Below are positions 32,850 through 43,669 of a stretch of DNA of 64,000 bases, piece by piece. The stretch's first letter is position 1. Each line of letters opens with the position of its first letter. The position numbers and the translations under genes were made by a program. The notes beneath the pieces were generated by a model, which worked only from the letters and a program-made list of their open reading frames with translations, searched no databases and was not told the DNA's origin. Origin of the DNA: Rhodospirillales bacterium (GTDB taxonomy: Bacteria > Pseudomonadota > Alphaproteobacteria > Reyranellales > Reyranellaceae); NCBI GenBank assembly GCA_947466085.1, contig CANIEC010000002.1:26083-90082 (forward strand), in the 5' to 3' direction.

Positions 32850-34776
32850 TCTCGCGGGTGCCCACAGGGGCGCCATGAGTCCGCTGCAAGGCTGGATCGC
32901 GCGGGCAATCGTCCGCGGACACCACTGGCGGAACTCCTTCCGCGTACGCCTGTTGGCGCTGGGTCTGATTGCCATCACCGGCACGGCGGTTGCCCTGACT
33001 TATACCCAGTCGATCCAGATGCGCGAGGCGCTGCTGGTCGAACTTCACGCCCGTGCGCGCACCGACGGCCAGCTGCTCAATGCCATGTTCGCAGCGCCGC
33101 TGACCGAACGAGACTATGCCAGCGTTGCCGACGCCGTAAGGGAAAGCGTTCGGGCCGGCAGCTTCGAGGCGCTGCTTCTGTGCGACAACCGGGGGATGGT
33201 GATAACGGCGGCCGGGCCGCTCTCGGACTGCGGGGGGCCTGTGGTCCCGTTCAAGGGGCTGTCATTGCCCCAGGCTGACGGCACCGTCCTGCAACTGTTC
33301 GAGGTTCTGCTGTCCTTCGAGGGGCAGAGGCTGGGCCGCGCCCGGTTTGCCTTCTCGCTGGCAGCGATCGACCATATTCGACACGAGTTGATGACGCGCG
33401 TCATCGTCATTTCCAGCCTGGCAATCGCGGCCTTCATGGCGGCCTTTGCCGTGGCACAACGCCAGGTGATCCGTCCGCTGGGCCAACTCGTCCAGGCGGC
33501 GGAAGCGATCGGGCAGGGCGACTATTCCGTGCGGCCGCGGATCAGCCGCCGAAACAGCGAACTGACAATCCTCGCCTCCGCCCTTTCGCGCATGGCGACC
33601 GACATCGAGGAGCGTGTCACGGAACTGGCGCTGGCCCGCGATGCTGCAACGGCGTCCGATCGTGCAAAGTCGCTGTTCCTCGCCAACATGAGCCATGAAG
33701 TGAGAACGCCCCTGGCGGGAGTCCTCGGCATGCTGGACCTCGCAAGGCCGGGCACGACCGATCCCGTCGTTCGGGAGTACCTCGACACGGCCGAGCACGC
33801 GGCGCGTCATCTGCTGACGATCGTCAACGATATTCTGGATTTCGCGCAGCTGGAGAAAGGTCGACTCGCCGTCACGTCGGCTCCTTTCTCGGTTCGCGAG
33901 CTCGTTGAGTCGACGATACCGCTCGTGGCGGCAGCTGCAGAGGAGCGGGGCAACTCCTTGGAGGTGCGGATTGCCGACGACCTGCCACGGCAGATTCTTG
34001 GCGACGAAGGTCGTTTGCGGCAGGTGCTCCTCAATCTGCTCTCCAACGCCGTGAAGTTCAGCTCGCAGGGCAGGGTATCCGTCGAGGCCCGGACGGTCGA
34101 TGCGGGACACCGACTTCTTCTCACCGTGGCCGATACCGGCATCGGCATGGCGCCCGAAATGCAGCAACGGATCTTCGAGAGTTTCGTGCAGGCCGACGAG
34201 AGCATCGGCCGGCGGTTCGGTGGCACGGGGCTCGGTCTGCCGATCTGTCGCCAGCTGCTCACGCTGATGGGAGGGAGCATCTCCGTCGAATCGAGCCCCG
34301 GCCGGGGCTCGCTGTTCACGGTCGATCTGCCCTGCCGGGCGGTTGTCGACACTGTTCCCTCGGCCGCCGGTCCCGCCGCCGATCGCCCGCTGGGAGCGCG
34401 GCGCATTCTGGTGGCCGACGATGCCCCAACCATGCGGATTCTCCTCCAGGCGCTCCTGACGAGAGACGGCCACACCTGCGATCTTGTCGATGACGGCAAC
34501 GAAGCCTTGGCCGCCGTGCAGGCCAACGACTACGACGCCGTTCTGATGGACGTGCAGATGCCGCACCTCGACGGGCTGGCAGCGACTCGGCTGATCCGCA
34601 AGGCGGAGGGGCCGCGGAGTCGGGTGCCCATCGTGTTCGTGACGGCCAGCGCGATGGCAGGCGATGAGGAGCGCTTCCTTGCGGCCGGCGGCGACGGCTA
34701 CGTCAGCAAGCCGATTGCACCGGACGTGCTGCGCACGGTCCTCGCGAAGGCTTTGGCACGCCGCCGAACCGCCTGA
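32833..34776 (+). CDS. Hybrid sensor histidine kinase with periplasmic sensing domain
   Basis: The 647-residue protein has two transmembrane helices (about 37-58 and 189-208) around a 130-residue periplasmic domain and a HAMP linker (about 209-262). These are followed by HisKA with His288 (MSHEVRTPLAGVLG), HATPase_c (N box LLNLLSNAVKFS, DTGIGMA, GGTGLGLPI) and a C-terminal receiver with Asp573 (LMDVQMPHLDG). It overlaps the PhnD-like gene, suggesting that the binding protein feeds it a signal. No phosphotransfer or output regulator is adjacent. Confidence 0.93.
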   Translation: MSSFVDLAGAHRGAMSPLQGWIARAIVRGHHWRNSFRVRLLALGLIAITGTAVALTYTQSIQMREALLVELHARARTDGQLLNAMFAAPLTERDYASVADAVRESVRAGSFEALLLCDNRGMVITAAGPLSDCGGPVVPFKGLSLPQADGTVLQLFEVLLSFEGQRLGRARFAFSLAAIDHIRHELMTRVIVISSLAIAAFMAAFAVAQRQVIRPLGQLVQAAEAIGQGDYSVRPRISRRNSELTILASALSRMATDIEERVTELALARDAATASDRAKSLFLANMSHEVRTPLAGVLGMLDLARPGTTDPVVREYLDTAEHAARHLLTIVNDILDFAQLEKGRLAVTSAPFSVRELVESTIPLVAAAAEERGNSLEVRIADDLPRQILGDEGRLRQVLLNLLSNAVKFSSQGRVSVEARTVDAGHRLLLTVADTGIGMAPEMQQRIFESFVQADESIGRRFGGTGLGLPICRQLLTLMGGSISVESSPGRGSLFTVDLPCRAVVDTVPSAAGPAADRPLGARRILVADDAPTMRILLQALLTRDGHTCDLVDDGNEALAAVQANDYDAVLMDVQMPHLDGLAATRLIRKAEGPRSRVPIVFVTASAMAGDEERFLAAGGDGYVSKPIAPDVLRTVLAKALARRRTA

Positions 34777-35010
34777 CGACGCTGGCCGGCCCCTCGCGAA
34801 CGTTCTCCAAAGCGCGAGGAACTGGACTGCAAACTCGACAAAAACCCCTCTGACAGTGTGGGTTGGCATGGTCGAGCGGCTTCACTCGCTTCCTGTCAGC
34901 CTCGAACGCCGTTACGTCGCGGAACGGTTTGTCCCGCGTCTGCGGGATTGACCCGTGATGTCAGGTCTGTAGGGATGGATGCAGGTATTCATGGACCTGA
35001 GGAAACGTAG

Positions 35011-36288
<1,278 letters not shown>

Positions 36289-36296
36289 GCCGCGAT

Positions 36297-36334
36297 CCGG
36301 GCCTGGCCTTGACAGGCCGGGCCCGGCATATTTT
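36297..36334 (+). terminator. Rho-independent terminator after the acyl-CoA dehydrogenase
   Basis: A 13-bp GC-rich stem with one G-U pair (CCGGGCCTGGCCT / AGGCCGGGCCCGG), loop TGAC, is followed by CATATTTTCC. Confidence 0.85.
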
Positions 36335-36366
36335 CCTTTGCTGGTGTTACGAGACGGGACGAGTGG

Positions 36367-36726
36367 ATGAAGGCGACAAGGACATCCCTGCAGGCGGCAA
36401 TGGTGCTTCTTCCGGTGCTGCTGGGAGGCTGCGAGGCGGCGAGTTCCATGAGCGGCGCCGGCCTGTCCGATCCCAAGCTGATGAAGAGCATCAATGATGC
36501 TTACGAGGCGCGTGACAATTGTCTGGTCGCGAACATTCACCTCGCCGACGCCTTCGCCAGCGCCCAATCCCTCGCGGCCCAGGCGACCGCGTCCTGCCAG
36601 ACGCAGACCGACGTGCTCAACGCCCTCAGCAATCCCCACGGCGATCCGCGGATCACCTCGGCGATCCAGAAGGACTCTAGTTTCCGGGCGATGGGCTACG
36701 TGATGAAGGCCCGCGGCCAGGGCTGA
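36367..36726 (+). CDS. Small lipoprotein, unknown (119 aa)
   Basis: The signal peptide ends in the lipobox LLGGC (Cys22). The mature part is small, with two further Cys residues (DNCLVAN, ASCQTQ) and no recognised domain. It converges on the gluconate-dehydrogenase-like small subunit, 9 nt away. Confidence 0.7.
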   Translation: MKATRTSLQAAMVLLPVLLGGCEAASSMSGAGLSDPKLMKSINDAYEARDNCLVANIHLADAFASAQSLAAQATASCQTQTDVLNALSNPHGDPRITSAIQKDSSFRAMGYVMKARGQG

Positions 36727-36735
36727 CGAGCCCCG

Positions 36736-37179
36736 TCAGGCGCGACGCCACATCGGCGGGCGATTCCTTACCTGATCGAGCAACGACCAGTCGCCCTGTT
36801 CCACGACATGGCCCTTGGGGAAGGGCGAGCGCGGCTCCTGCCCGAGCGAGCGCATCACGCGATCGTCCCGGTAGTAACACAGCAGCACCACGCGATTGAG
36901 GGCGAAGAGCGGGGCGCCGCCTTCCTGTCTGAAGCGGGCTGCGACCTCGGTACGGCGGTCGATGGGAAGATCGGCGAAGGCGCCACCGGACAGGTCGGCG
37001 AGTTGCCGGAGAGCGGTCTGGGCGTCGGCGGTATCGCGTTCCAAGTTCTTGACGATATCGGCGAAGATCAGCTCGTCATCGGCGCCTGGCACGCCATAGG
37101 TCGTGCTGGCGGGGATCATCAGGCCAGCCAGCGCGCGCAGGTCGCGGATTTCGGCGTCGGTCAGTGTGTCGTACGTCAT
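36736..37179 (-). CDS. Gluconate 2-dehydrogenase subunit 3-like small subunit
   Basis: The 147-residue protein starts with LTDAEIRDLRALAGLMIPAS and YGVPGADDELIFADIV, as in the small (gamma) subunits of FAD-dependent GMC dehydrogenases. It lacks an obvious Tat signal. ATG 37179 follows GAGG. It lies 11 nt behind the GMC subunit gene. Confidence 0.8.
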   Translation of the reverse strand: MTYDTLTDAEIRDLRALAGLMIPASTTYGVPGADDELIFADIVKNLERDTADAQTALRQLADLSGGAFADLPIDRRTEVAARFRQEGGAPLFALNRVVLLCYYRDDRVMRSLGQEPRSPFPKGHVVEQGDWSLLDQVRNRPPMWRRA

Positions 37180-37190
37180 GTTGGTCGGCC

Positions 37191-38795
37191 TCAGTCGAAG
37201 AGCGTGGCGTCGGCGAGACGCCGCTTGATGTTGTCGGCGATGTAGAGCGCCAGCGCCTGGATGGTCGAGGTCGGGTTCACGCCGCCCGAGGTCACCCAGA
37301 TGCTGCCGTCGACGATGAACAGGTTCTTCACATCGTGGCTGCGGCCCCATTCGTTGACCACGGAGCGCTCGGGATCGGTCCCCATGCGGGCCGTGCCCAT
37401 CAGGTGCCAGCCGGCATTGAGCATCGGCGCCTCGCCCCCGATGTTTTTCGCGCCGGCCGCTTCGAGGATGTCCTTCGACCGCGCCACGCCGTGGACAATC
37501 ATCTTCCTCGTGTTGTCGCTCAGCGTGTAGTCGATCCTGGGCGCGGGAATGCCGTTGCTGTCCTTCAGCACCGGATCGAGCGTCACCCTGTTATGCTCTT
37601 CGGGCAGGTCCTCGCAGATCGCCGAGAGGCCGAGCTTGCGGTTGAAGATGGTGCGGTAAACGTCGTGATGCGCCTCGCCCCACGGCAGGAAGCCCCGCGC
37701 GGTGTTGGCGATCGCGTCGACGATCATGCCGGCGCCGCGATGGAGCTGCAGGGTGTAACCGCGCACGAAGCCGCGGGTCTTGTCGGTCTCGTAGAATTCC
37801 TGGCTCCACAGCGACAGCTGCGCGCCGGTGTTTCCGTCGATCGGCTCATCGACGTAGCCGTAGGTGTGGGCGAACGGGTGGAACATCAGGTTCCTGCCCA
37901 CGAGGCCGCTCGAATTGGCGATCCCGTTGGGAAACTTTCCCGATTGCGAATTGAGCATGAGGCGCGGCGTGCCGATGCCGTTGCAGGCCACGATCACCAT
38001 TTCCGCCGGCTGGAAATGCTCCTTCCCCTCGGCGTCGTAGTAGATCGCGCCGCTCGCGAGACCGTCGGGGCCGACAGTGATCTCGCGCACCCGCGCGCGG
38101 GTGCGCAGCTCGACGCCGGCGCGGATCGCGTGCGGCCAATAGGTGACGTCGGTGCTGGCTTTGGCGCCCTGGGCGCAGCCCGGCGTGCAGTGGCCGAGAT
38201 TGATACAGGGGGCGCGGCCGTCATACTCGGTGGTGGCGATCGCGGAGTCCGAGGGCCACCAATGCCAGCCCAGCTTGTTCATCGCCTCGCCGAAGCACTT
38301 GCCGGTCTTGCCGAGCGGCAGCGGCGGCATCGGCAGCACATGGTGAGGGTAGGCCGGATCGCCCTCGAGGCCGGCGACGCCCGTCATGCGGTCGTTCTCG
38401 GCGAAGTATGGCTCCAGGGTGGCGTAGTCGACGGGCCAATCGTCGGCCACGCCGTCCAGCGACTTCACCCTGAAGTCCGACGGATGCAGGCGCGGATAGT
38501 GCGCCGTGTACATGATGGTGCTGCCGCCGACGCCGTTGAAGTTCACGACCTGGATGGGCGAGGTGCCGTTGTTGATCGGGTAGTCGGTTTCGCGAGCCCG
38601 GCGGTTCGGATTGATGGCGAAGTCGCCGAACAGGCGGGCCTCCCAGTCCCGGCCGTTGGTCGGATAGTCCGCGGGCTTCACCCAGTCGCCCTGTTCGAGG
38701 CAGAGGATGCGCATCTTCGTGTCGGCGAGGCTCCAGGCCACCGCCGCCCCCGAGGCGCCGGAACCGATGATCAGGACGTCGACCTTGTCGTGCAT
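37191..38795 (-). CDS. GMC-family FAD dehydrogenase (large subunit)
   Basis: The 534-residue protein has the FAD motif VLIIGSGASGAAVAWSLA, the GMC segment NFNGVGGSTIMYTAHYPRL and the C-terminal GMC_oxred_C region with NAGWHLMGTARMG (catalytic His). CTPGCAQGAKAS is typical of gluconate/sorbitol-type membrane dehydrogenases. ATG 38795 follows GGAAGAA. The cytochrome c subunit usually found in this three-subunit system is not adjacent, so the electron acceptor is unclear. Confidence 0.9.
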   Translation of the reverse strand: MHDKVDVLIIGSGASGAAVAWSLADTKMRILCLEQGDWVKPADYPTNGRDWEARLFGDFAINPNRRARETDYPINNGTSPIQVVNFNGVGGSTIMYTAHYPRLHPSDFRVKSLDGVADDWPVDYATLEPYFAENDRMTGVAGLEGDPAYPHHVLPMPPLPLGKTGKCFGEAMNKLGWHWWPSDSAIATTEYDGRAPCINLGHCTPGCAQGAKASTDVTYWPHAIRAGVELRTRARVREITVGPDGLASGAIYYDAEGKEHFQPAEMVIVACNGIGTPRLMLNSQSGKFPNGIANSSGLVGRNLMFHPFAHTYGYVDEPIDGNTGAQLSLWSQEFYETDKTRGFVRGYTLQLHRGAGMIVDAIANTARGFLPWGEAHHDVYRTIFNRKLGLSAICEDLPEEHNRVTLDPVLKDSNGIPAPRIDYTLSDNTRKMIVHGVARSKDILEAAGAKNIGGEAPMLNAGWHLMGTARMGTDPERSVVNEWGRSHDVKNLFIVDGSIWVTSGGVNPTSTIQALALYIADNIKRRLADATLFD

Positions 38796-38808
38796 GGGTG
38801 TTCTTCCG

Positions 38809-39843
38809 TTAGCGGGCGAGATGCCGGCTGATGGCGTGGGCGGCCAGGGCATGACCGCGGACGTTCCAGTGGCCGTCATTGGCGAAGTGGTAGGCGAGCG
38901 GGGCCAGTTGTGCCTCCAGGACCGGCTGCAGGTCCAGCACGTCGATGCCGCGCCGTTGGAGAGCCACCACGAAGGCCGTATGGACGCGATCCTCGATGGC
39001 CCGGGAGCGGGAGTTGCCCACCCAGAGCGCGCGGGAGGGGATCAGCACGACGAGCGTGCGATAGCGTTCCGCGATCTCCCGGAGCCTGTCGGCCGACGAG
39101 TCGATGACCGCAGGATCGTAGTCGTTCTTCGCGATCCCCTCGAGGTTCGGCACGATCAGGCCGCCCCGCACGGCGATATCCCGCAGCCACGGCGTTTGCT
39201 GGACGGTCGTGACAGCGAGGAGATAGAGGGCCGAATGGCTCGCCAGCCAGTCCTTGAGTGCGCCGCCGCTGCTTGGCGACGGTTCGTCCGGCTGGGCGCC
39301 TCCATACAGGTGGAGATCGTTCTCCATGCAGATGGCGATGACGACCCGGCCGGCCCTCGAACCCAGCGACTTGGCGTAGGCGAGGAGGGCCGCGTAACCC
39401 TCAATGTCCGTGGGGGTCGAGAGGTTGAAGGTGCGCCGGCCGGTGAGGATCTGGAGCTGGTCGGAAAAGCGGTCCTGGGCTTCGACGCCCCAACCCCAGG
39501 TGAAGGAATCGCCCACGACGAGGATGTCGTCGGAGCCGGCGGTGGCCACGTCGTTGGCGTCGCGCAGTCCGTGTGAATTGATGCGGACGGCCACGTCATA
39601 GTCGCCGGTATTCTTGATCTGGCGGGCCTTCGTGCCGGGTTTGCCGAGCAACAGGGATCCCACCGGATAGGTGAATGCGAAGCGGCCGGAGGGATCGAAA
39701 GCGGGAAGGAGCAGACGGGTCAGGCCCTCGGCAAGGCCGATCCCGACGACGAGGCCCGCCAGGACGGCAAGGGCCGACAGGACGCCGCGGCGTTTCCGGC
39801 CGGTTTCGACGCGTGGCATTTGGGGGCTGGCTTCGACGCTCAT
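38809..39843 (-). CDS. SGNH/GDSL-type hydrolase, membrane-anchored
   Basis: The 344-residue protein has one N-terminal membrane helix (about 20-42). It carries the SGNH block I motif VVGDSFTWGWGV and the catalytic Asp-His block HFANDGHWNVRGH at the C terminus, as in AlgX-like or O-acetyltransferase partners. The likely target is an extracellular ester. It is 13 nt upstream of the GMC gene on the same strand and divergent from the Baeyer-Villiger gene. Confidence 0.85.
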   Translation of the reverse strand: MSVEASPQMPRVETGRKRRGVLSALAVLAGLVVGIGLAEGLTRLLLPAFDPSGRFAFTYPVGSLLLGKPGTKARQIKNTGDYDVAVRINSHGLRDANDVATAGSDDILVVGDSFTWGWGVEAQDRFSDQLQILTGRRTFNLSTPTDIEGYAALLAYAKSLGSRAGRVVIAICMENDLHLYGGAQPDEPSPSSGGALKDWLASHSALYLLAVTTVQQTPWLRDIAVRGGLIVPNLEGIAKNDYDPAVIDSSADRLREIAERYRTLVVLIPSRALWVGNSRSRAIEDRVHTAFVVALQRRGIDVLDLQPVLEAQLAPLAYHFANDGHWNVRGHALAAHAISRHLAR

Positions 39844-39891
39844 GTTCAAGCAAGACTGGCGGTAGTTTATCAGCGAGGAAAGAGCCTTCCC

Positions 39892-41391
39892 ATGCCGGAT
39901 ACCACCCTTGCGCGGCCCGCGGCCACCAGGACCGAGCATTTCGATGTCCTCATCGTCGGCGCCGGCATTTCGGGCATCGGCGGCGCCTATCATCTGACCC
40001 ACCAGATGCCCGATCGCAGCTTCGTCATCCTGGAAACGCAGGAGAGCTTCGGCGGCACCTGGCTGACCCACAAGTATCCCGGCATTCGCTCCGACAGCGA
40101 CCTCCACACGTTCGGCTATCGCTTCAAGCCGTGGAAGGGCAAGCCGATCGCCACCGCGCACGAGATCAAGACCTATATGGGCGAGGTCATCGAAGAGAAC
40201 GACCTGGCGCGGCACATCCGCTACCGCCACCGCATCGACTCCGCCACCTGGTCGAGCAAGGACAATCTCTGGACGATCGAGGGCGTTCGCACCGATACGG
40301 GTGAGGCAGTCCGCTTCACCGCCAACTTCCTCTGGATGTGCCAGGGCTACTACCGCCATTCCGTCGGCTATACGCCGGAATGGAAGGGCGCGGAGACCTT
40401 CAAGGGCCGGATCGTCCATCCCCAGACCTGGCCGGAGGACCTCGATTACACGGCCAAGAAGATCGTCGTGATCGGCTCCGGGGCGACCGCGGCAACGGTC
40501 ATCCCGGCGATGGCCGACAAGGCCGGCCATGTGACGATGCTGCAGCGGACGCCGACCTATTTCATCCCGGGCCGCAATGCCATCGAACTCGCCGAGACGC
40601 TGCGCCAGCTCGAGGTCGACGAGGAATGGATCCACGAGATCGTGCGCCGCAAGATCCTGCACGACCAGTCGGTGTTCACCCGGCGCGCCTTCGAGGAATC
40701 CGACAAGGTGCGGGCCGAGCTGCTGGCCGGCGTTCGCGCCCATGTCGGACCGGACTTCCCGATGGAGCCGCATTTCACGCCGAGCTACCGGCCGTGGCAG
40801 CAGCGCATCGCGTTCGTGCCGGACGGCGACCTCTTCAAGGCCGTCCGCTCCGGCAAGGCCTCGGTCGAGACCGACGAGATCGACCGCTTCGTCCCTGAAG
40901 GCATCCTGCTCAAATCGGGCAAGGTGCTCGAGGCCGACATCATCGTGACGGCGACCGGCTTCCACCTGTCGGTGATGGGCGACATCGCCTTCGCGGTGGA
41001 CGGCAAGCCGGTCGATTTCGCCGATACCGTGACCTATCGCGGCATGATGTTCACCGGCGTGCCCAACATGGTCTGGGTCTTCGGCTACTTCCGCGCGAGC
41101 TGGACCTTGCGCGCCGACCTGGTCGGCGACTTCGTCTGCCGCCTGCTGGACCACATGGACAAGCACCAGGCCCGCAAGGTCGAGGTCGCCCTGCGGCCCG
41201 AGGACAAGGACATGGCCTTGTTGCCCTGGATCGATCCGGAGAACTTCAATCCGGGCTACCTGATGCGTGGCATGCATCTGCTGCCCAAACGCGGCGACAA
41301 GCCGGAGTGGCAGCACACGCAGGATTACTGGAACGAGAAGAACGTCTTTCCGGCCATCGATCTCGAGGATCGTGCGTTCGTCTACGGCTGA
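39892..41391 (+). CDS. Flavin-containing (Baeyer-Villiger type) monooxygenase
   Basis: The 499-residue protein has two Rossmann motifs (LIVGAGISGIGGAYHL for FAD, VVIGSGATAATV for NADPH) and, between them, FKGRIVHPQTWP, which fits the FxGxxxHxxxW(P/D) fingerprint of Baeyer-Villiger monooxygenases. Overall it resembles EthA-like enzymes. GAGGAAAG precedes ATG 39892. An MFS carrier gene follows 34 nt later, perhaps importing its substrate. Confidence 0.92.
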   Translation: MPDTTLARPAATRTEHFDVLIVGAGISGIGGAYHLTHQMPDRSFVILETQESFGGTWLTHKYPGIRSDSDLHTFGYRFKPWKGKPIATAHEIKTYMGEVIEENDLARHIRYRHRIDSATWSSKDNLWTIEGVRTDTGEAVRFTANFLWMCQGYYRHSVGYTPEWKGAETFKGRIVHPQTWPEDLDYTAKKIVVIGSGATAATVIPAMADKAGHVTMLQRTPTYFIPGRNAIELAETLRQLEVDEEWIHEIVRRKILHDQSVFTRRAFEESDKVRAELLAGVRAHVGPDFPMEPHFTPSYRPWQQRIAFVPDGDLFKAVRSGKASVETDEIDRFVPEGILLKSGKVLEADIIVTATGFHLSVMGDIAFAVDGKPVDFADTVTYRGMMFTGVPNMVWVFGYFRASWTLRADLVGDFVCRLLDHMDKHQARKVEVALRPEDKDMALLPWIDPENFNPGYLMRGMHLLPKRGDKPEWQHTQDYWNEKNVFPAIDLEDRAFVYG

Positions 41392-41425
41392 TCGTTCGGC
41401 CGATCCGAGGCTCGGGGGAGCGGGG

Positions 41426-42682
41426 ATGAATCAGGGCAACACGCGCCGCGTCATTGCGGCCGGCGCGATCGGCAACGTGCTGGAATGGTACGACTTCGCG
41501 GTCTACGGCTATTTCGCCGCGGCGATCGGTCGCGCCTTCTTCCCCAGCGAAGATCCCGTCGCCCAGGTCCTGGCGGCCTTCGGGATCTTCGCCGTGGGCT
41601 TCCTGATGCGGCCGATCGGCGGCGCCGTGATCGGGGCGATCGGCGACAGGCTCGGCCGCCGCGCGGCGCTGACCTTCTCGGTGGCGGCGATGGCCATTCC
41701 GACCTTCCTCGTCGGCGTGCTGCCCGACTACCAGACGCTGGGGATCGCGGCGCCGATCCTGCTCACGCTGCTGCGCATGGTGCAGGGCCTGTCGGTCGGT
41801 GGCGAGTACACGACCTCGATCATCTTCATCATCGAGCAGTCGCCGCCCAACCGGCGTGGGCTGGTGGGCGCGCTGGGCTGCTGCGGCGCGATCGGCGGCA
41901 TCCTGCTGGGCTCGGCGACAGGCGCACTGCTGGCGTCGGTGATGTCGGAGCAGGCGCTGGAGAGCTGGGGCTGGCGTCTGCCGTTCCTGCTGGGACTGCT
42001 GGTCGGCATCGCCGGCGTCGTCCTGCGGCGCCACGTCCATGAGACGCCGCGCAAGGCCGCGCCAAGCCGGTCGCCGCTCCTCGACACGGTGCGCAACCAT
42101 GGCCCGCTGCTCGGCAGGCTCGCCGCCCTCTCGGTATTCAACTCGGTCGGCTTCTACCTGATGTTCGTCTACATCGTGAGCTGGCTGCAGCTAGCCGACG
42201 ACATTGCGCCCGCCACCGCGCTGGCCATCAATTCGGTCAGCATGGTCGCGATGCTGCCGGTCATGATCCTGATGGGATGGCTGTCGGACCGCTACGGTCG
42301 GCGCCCCGTGATGTTGAGCGCGACGGCGCTGGGGTTCGTGGGCGCACTGCCGTTTTTCTGGCTGATGCACCACGGCCACCCGACCCTGATCCTGCTGGGG
42401 CAGCTGGGCTTCGTGCTGTCGGTCGGCGCCTTCATCGGCGCCCAGCCGGCCCTCATGGTCGAAGCCGTGCCGGCGGAGATCCGCTGCACGGCGATCGCGC
42501 TGGGCTACAACGTGACGCTCGGCGTGCTGGGCGGCTTCAGCCCGCTGGTCGCCACCTGGCTCGTCGACCGCACGGCGAACGACTACAGCCCGGCCTTCAT
42601 GATCATGGCGGCCGCCGCGATCTCCTTCGCGGCGATCCTGAAATTCGACGAAACCTACCGGCTGAAACTTCAGACAGCCTGA
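41426..42682 (+). CDS. MFS transporter, metabolite:H+ symporter type
   Basis: The 418-residue, 12-helix carrier has the MHS-type start GNVLEWYDFAVYGYFA, the motif IGDRLGRRAALTFSV and RMVQGLSVGGEYTTS. These are typical of ProP/KgtP-like symporters for organic acids or zwitterions. GGGGGAG precedes the ATG. Confidence 0.92.
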   Translation: MNQGNTRRVIAAGAIGNVLEWYDFAVYGYFAAAIGRAFFPSEDPVAQVLAAFGIFAVGFLMRPIGGAVIGAIGDRLGRRAALTFSVAAMAIPTFLVGVLPDYQTLGIAAPILLTLLRMVQGLSVGGEYTTSIIFIIEQSPPNRRGLVGALGCCGAIGGILLGSATGALLASVMSEQALESWGWRLPFLLGLLVGIAGVVLRRHVHETPRKAAPSRSPLLDTVRNHGPLLGRLAALSVFNSVGFYLMFVYIVSWLQLADDIAPATALAINSVSMVAMLPVMILMGWLSDRYGRRPVMLSATALGFVGALPFFWLMHHGHPTLILLGQLGFVLSVGAFIGAQPALMVEAVPAEIRCTAIALGYNVTLGVLGGFSPLVATWLVDRTANDYSPAFMIMAAAAISFAAILKFDETYRLKLQTA

Positions 42683-42691
42683 CGGCGCGTC

Positions 42692-43669
42692 TTACTCCAG
42701 CTTGATGCCGGCCTCGGCGATCAGCTTGCCGAGCAGCTCGCGCTGGCCGGCGATCCAGGTCCTGAACTGGGCCGGCGTGTTGGCGACCAGATCGGCGCCG
42801 GTCGGGTCGAGCCGCTCCTTCACCTTCGGGTCCTTGATCGCCTCGGCCACCACGGCCTGCATGCGGTCGACCAGGGCGGGCGGCGTGCCGGTGGCGGCGA
42901 ACAGGCCGTTCCAGTCGTTCAGGTCGAAGCCCGGATAGCCGCTCTCGGCGAGGGTGGGGACGTCGGGGAAGGCCGCGGACCGCTTGACGCTGGTGACCGC
43001 CAGCACGCGCGCTCGGCCGGCGGCGACGGGCGGGCGGATCGAGTTCGTGGTGATGATCACCGAATCGACGGCGCCCGCGCCGATGTCGCGCGCGGCGTCG
43101 GCGCCGCCGCGATAGGGCACGTGGATCAGCTTGATGCCGGCGCGGCGCTGCAGTTCCTCGCCGGCCATGTGGGCCATGCCGGCCGCCGGCGGCGTGCCGT
43201 AGCTGATCGTCCCGGGCTTGGCCTTTGCGGCTTCGATGTATTCCTGGATGGTCTTCGACGGGAAGTCCTGCTTCACGGCCACGACCTGGGGGAAGCTCGC
43301 GAGCTGCGTGACCGGCAACCAGGTCTGCGCATAGTCGAACGGCAGATCCTTCATCAGCAGGGTGTTGGTGATCTGGTTGGCCGCGTCGACAAGGAACGTC
43401 TGGCCGTCGCGCGGCGCCTGCAGCACGGCATTGGCCGCGACGACGGCATTGCCGCCGGTACGGTTGTCGATGATCACCTGCTGGCCGATGATTTCGGCCA
43501 CGCGCACGCCGATGTTGCGCGCCACCGTGTCGGCCGCACCGCCGGCCGCAAAGGCAACGACCCAGCGGACCGGACCCTTGGGCCAGTCGCCCTGGGCAAA
43601 GCCCTCGCGGGCGATGAAGGGAGCGGCAAGAGCCGCCCCCAGGAGTGTTCTGCGGGCGATCCGGCTCAT
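42692..43669 (-). CDS. Bug/TctC-family tripartite tricarboxylate-type binding protein
   Basis: The 325-residue exported protein has a twin-Arg-like signal (MSRIARRTLLGAALAAPFIA). It carries family motifs WVVAFAAGGAADTVAR, NRTGGNAVVAANAV, SYGTPPAAGMAHMAGEEL and VPYRGGADAARDI. No TctA/TctB permease is near, as usual for this large family. Its ATG overlaps the stop of the hydroxyacid dehydrogenase gene (ATGA). Confidence 0.93.
   Translation of the reverse strand: MSRIARRTLLGAALAAPFIAREGFAQGDWPKGPVRWVVAFAAGGAADTVARNIGVRVAEIIGQQVIIDNRTGGNAVVAANAVLQAPRDGQTFLVDAANQITNTLLMKDLPFDYAQTWLPVTQLASFPQVVAVKQDFPSKTIQEYIEAAKAKPGTISYGTPPAAGMAHMAGEELQRRAGIKLIHVPYRGGADAARDIGAGAVDSVIITTNSIRPPVAAGRARVLAVTSVKRSAAFPDVPTLAESGYPGFDLNDWNGLFAATGTPPALVDRMQAVVAEAIKDPKVKERLDPTGADLVANTPAQFRTWIAGQRELLGKLIAEAGIKLE

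Noticed and set aside
34792..34819. CCTCGCG/CGCGAGG inverted repeat after the hybrid kinase
   Set aside because: A 7-bp stem with a 14-nt loop and no T-run is too weak to call a terminator.
37164..41316. Long open frames opposite the GMC dehydrogenase and Baeyer-Villiger genes
   Set aside because: No motifs; the coding strands carry clear family signatures.
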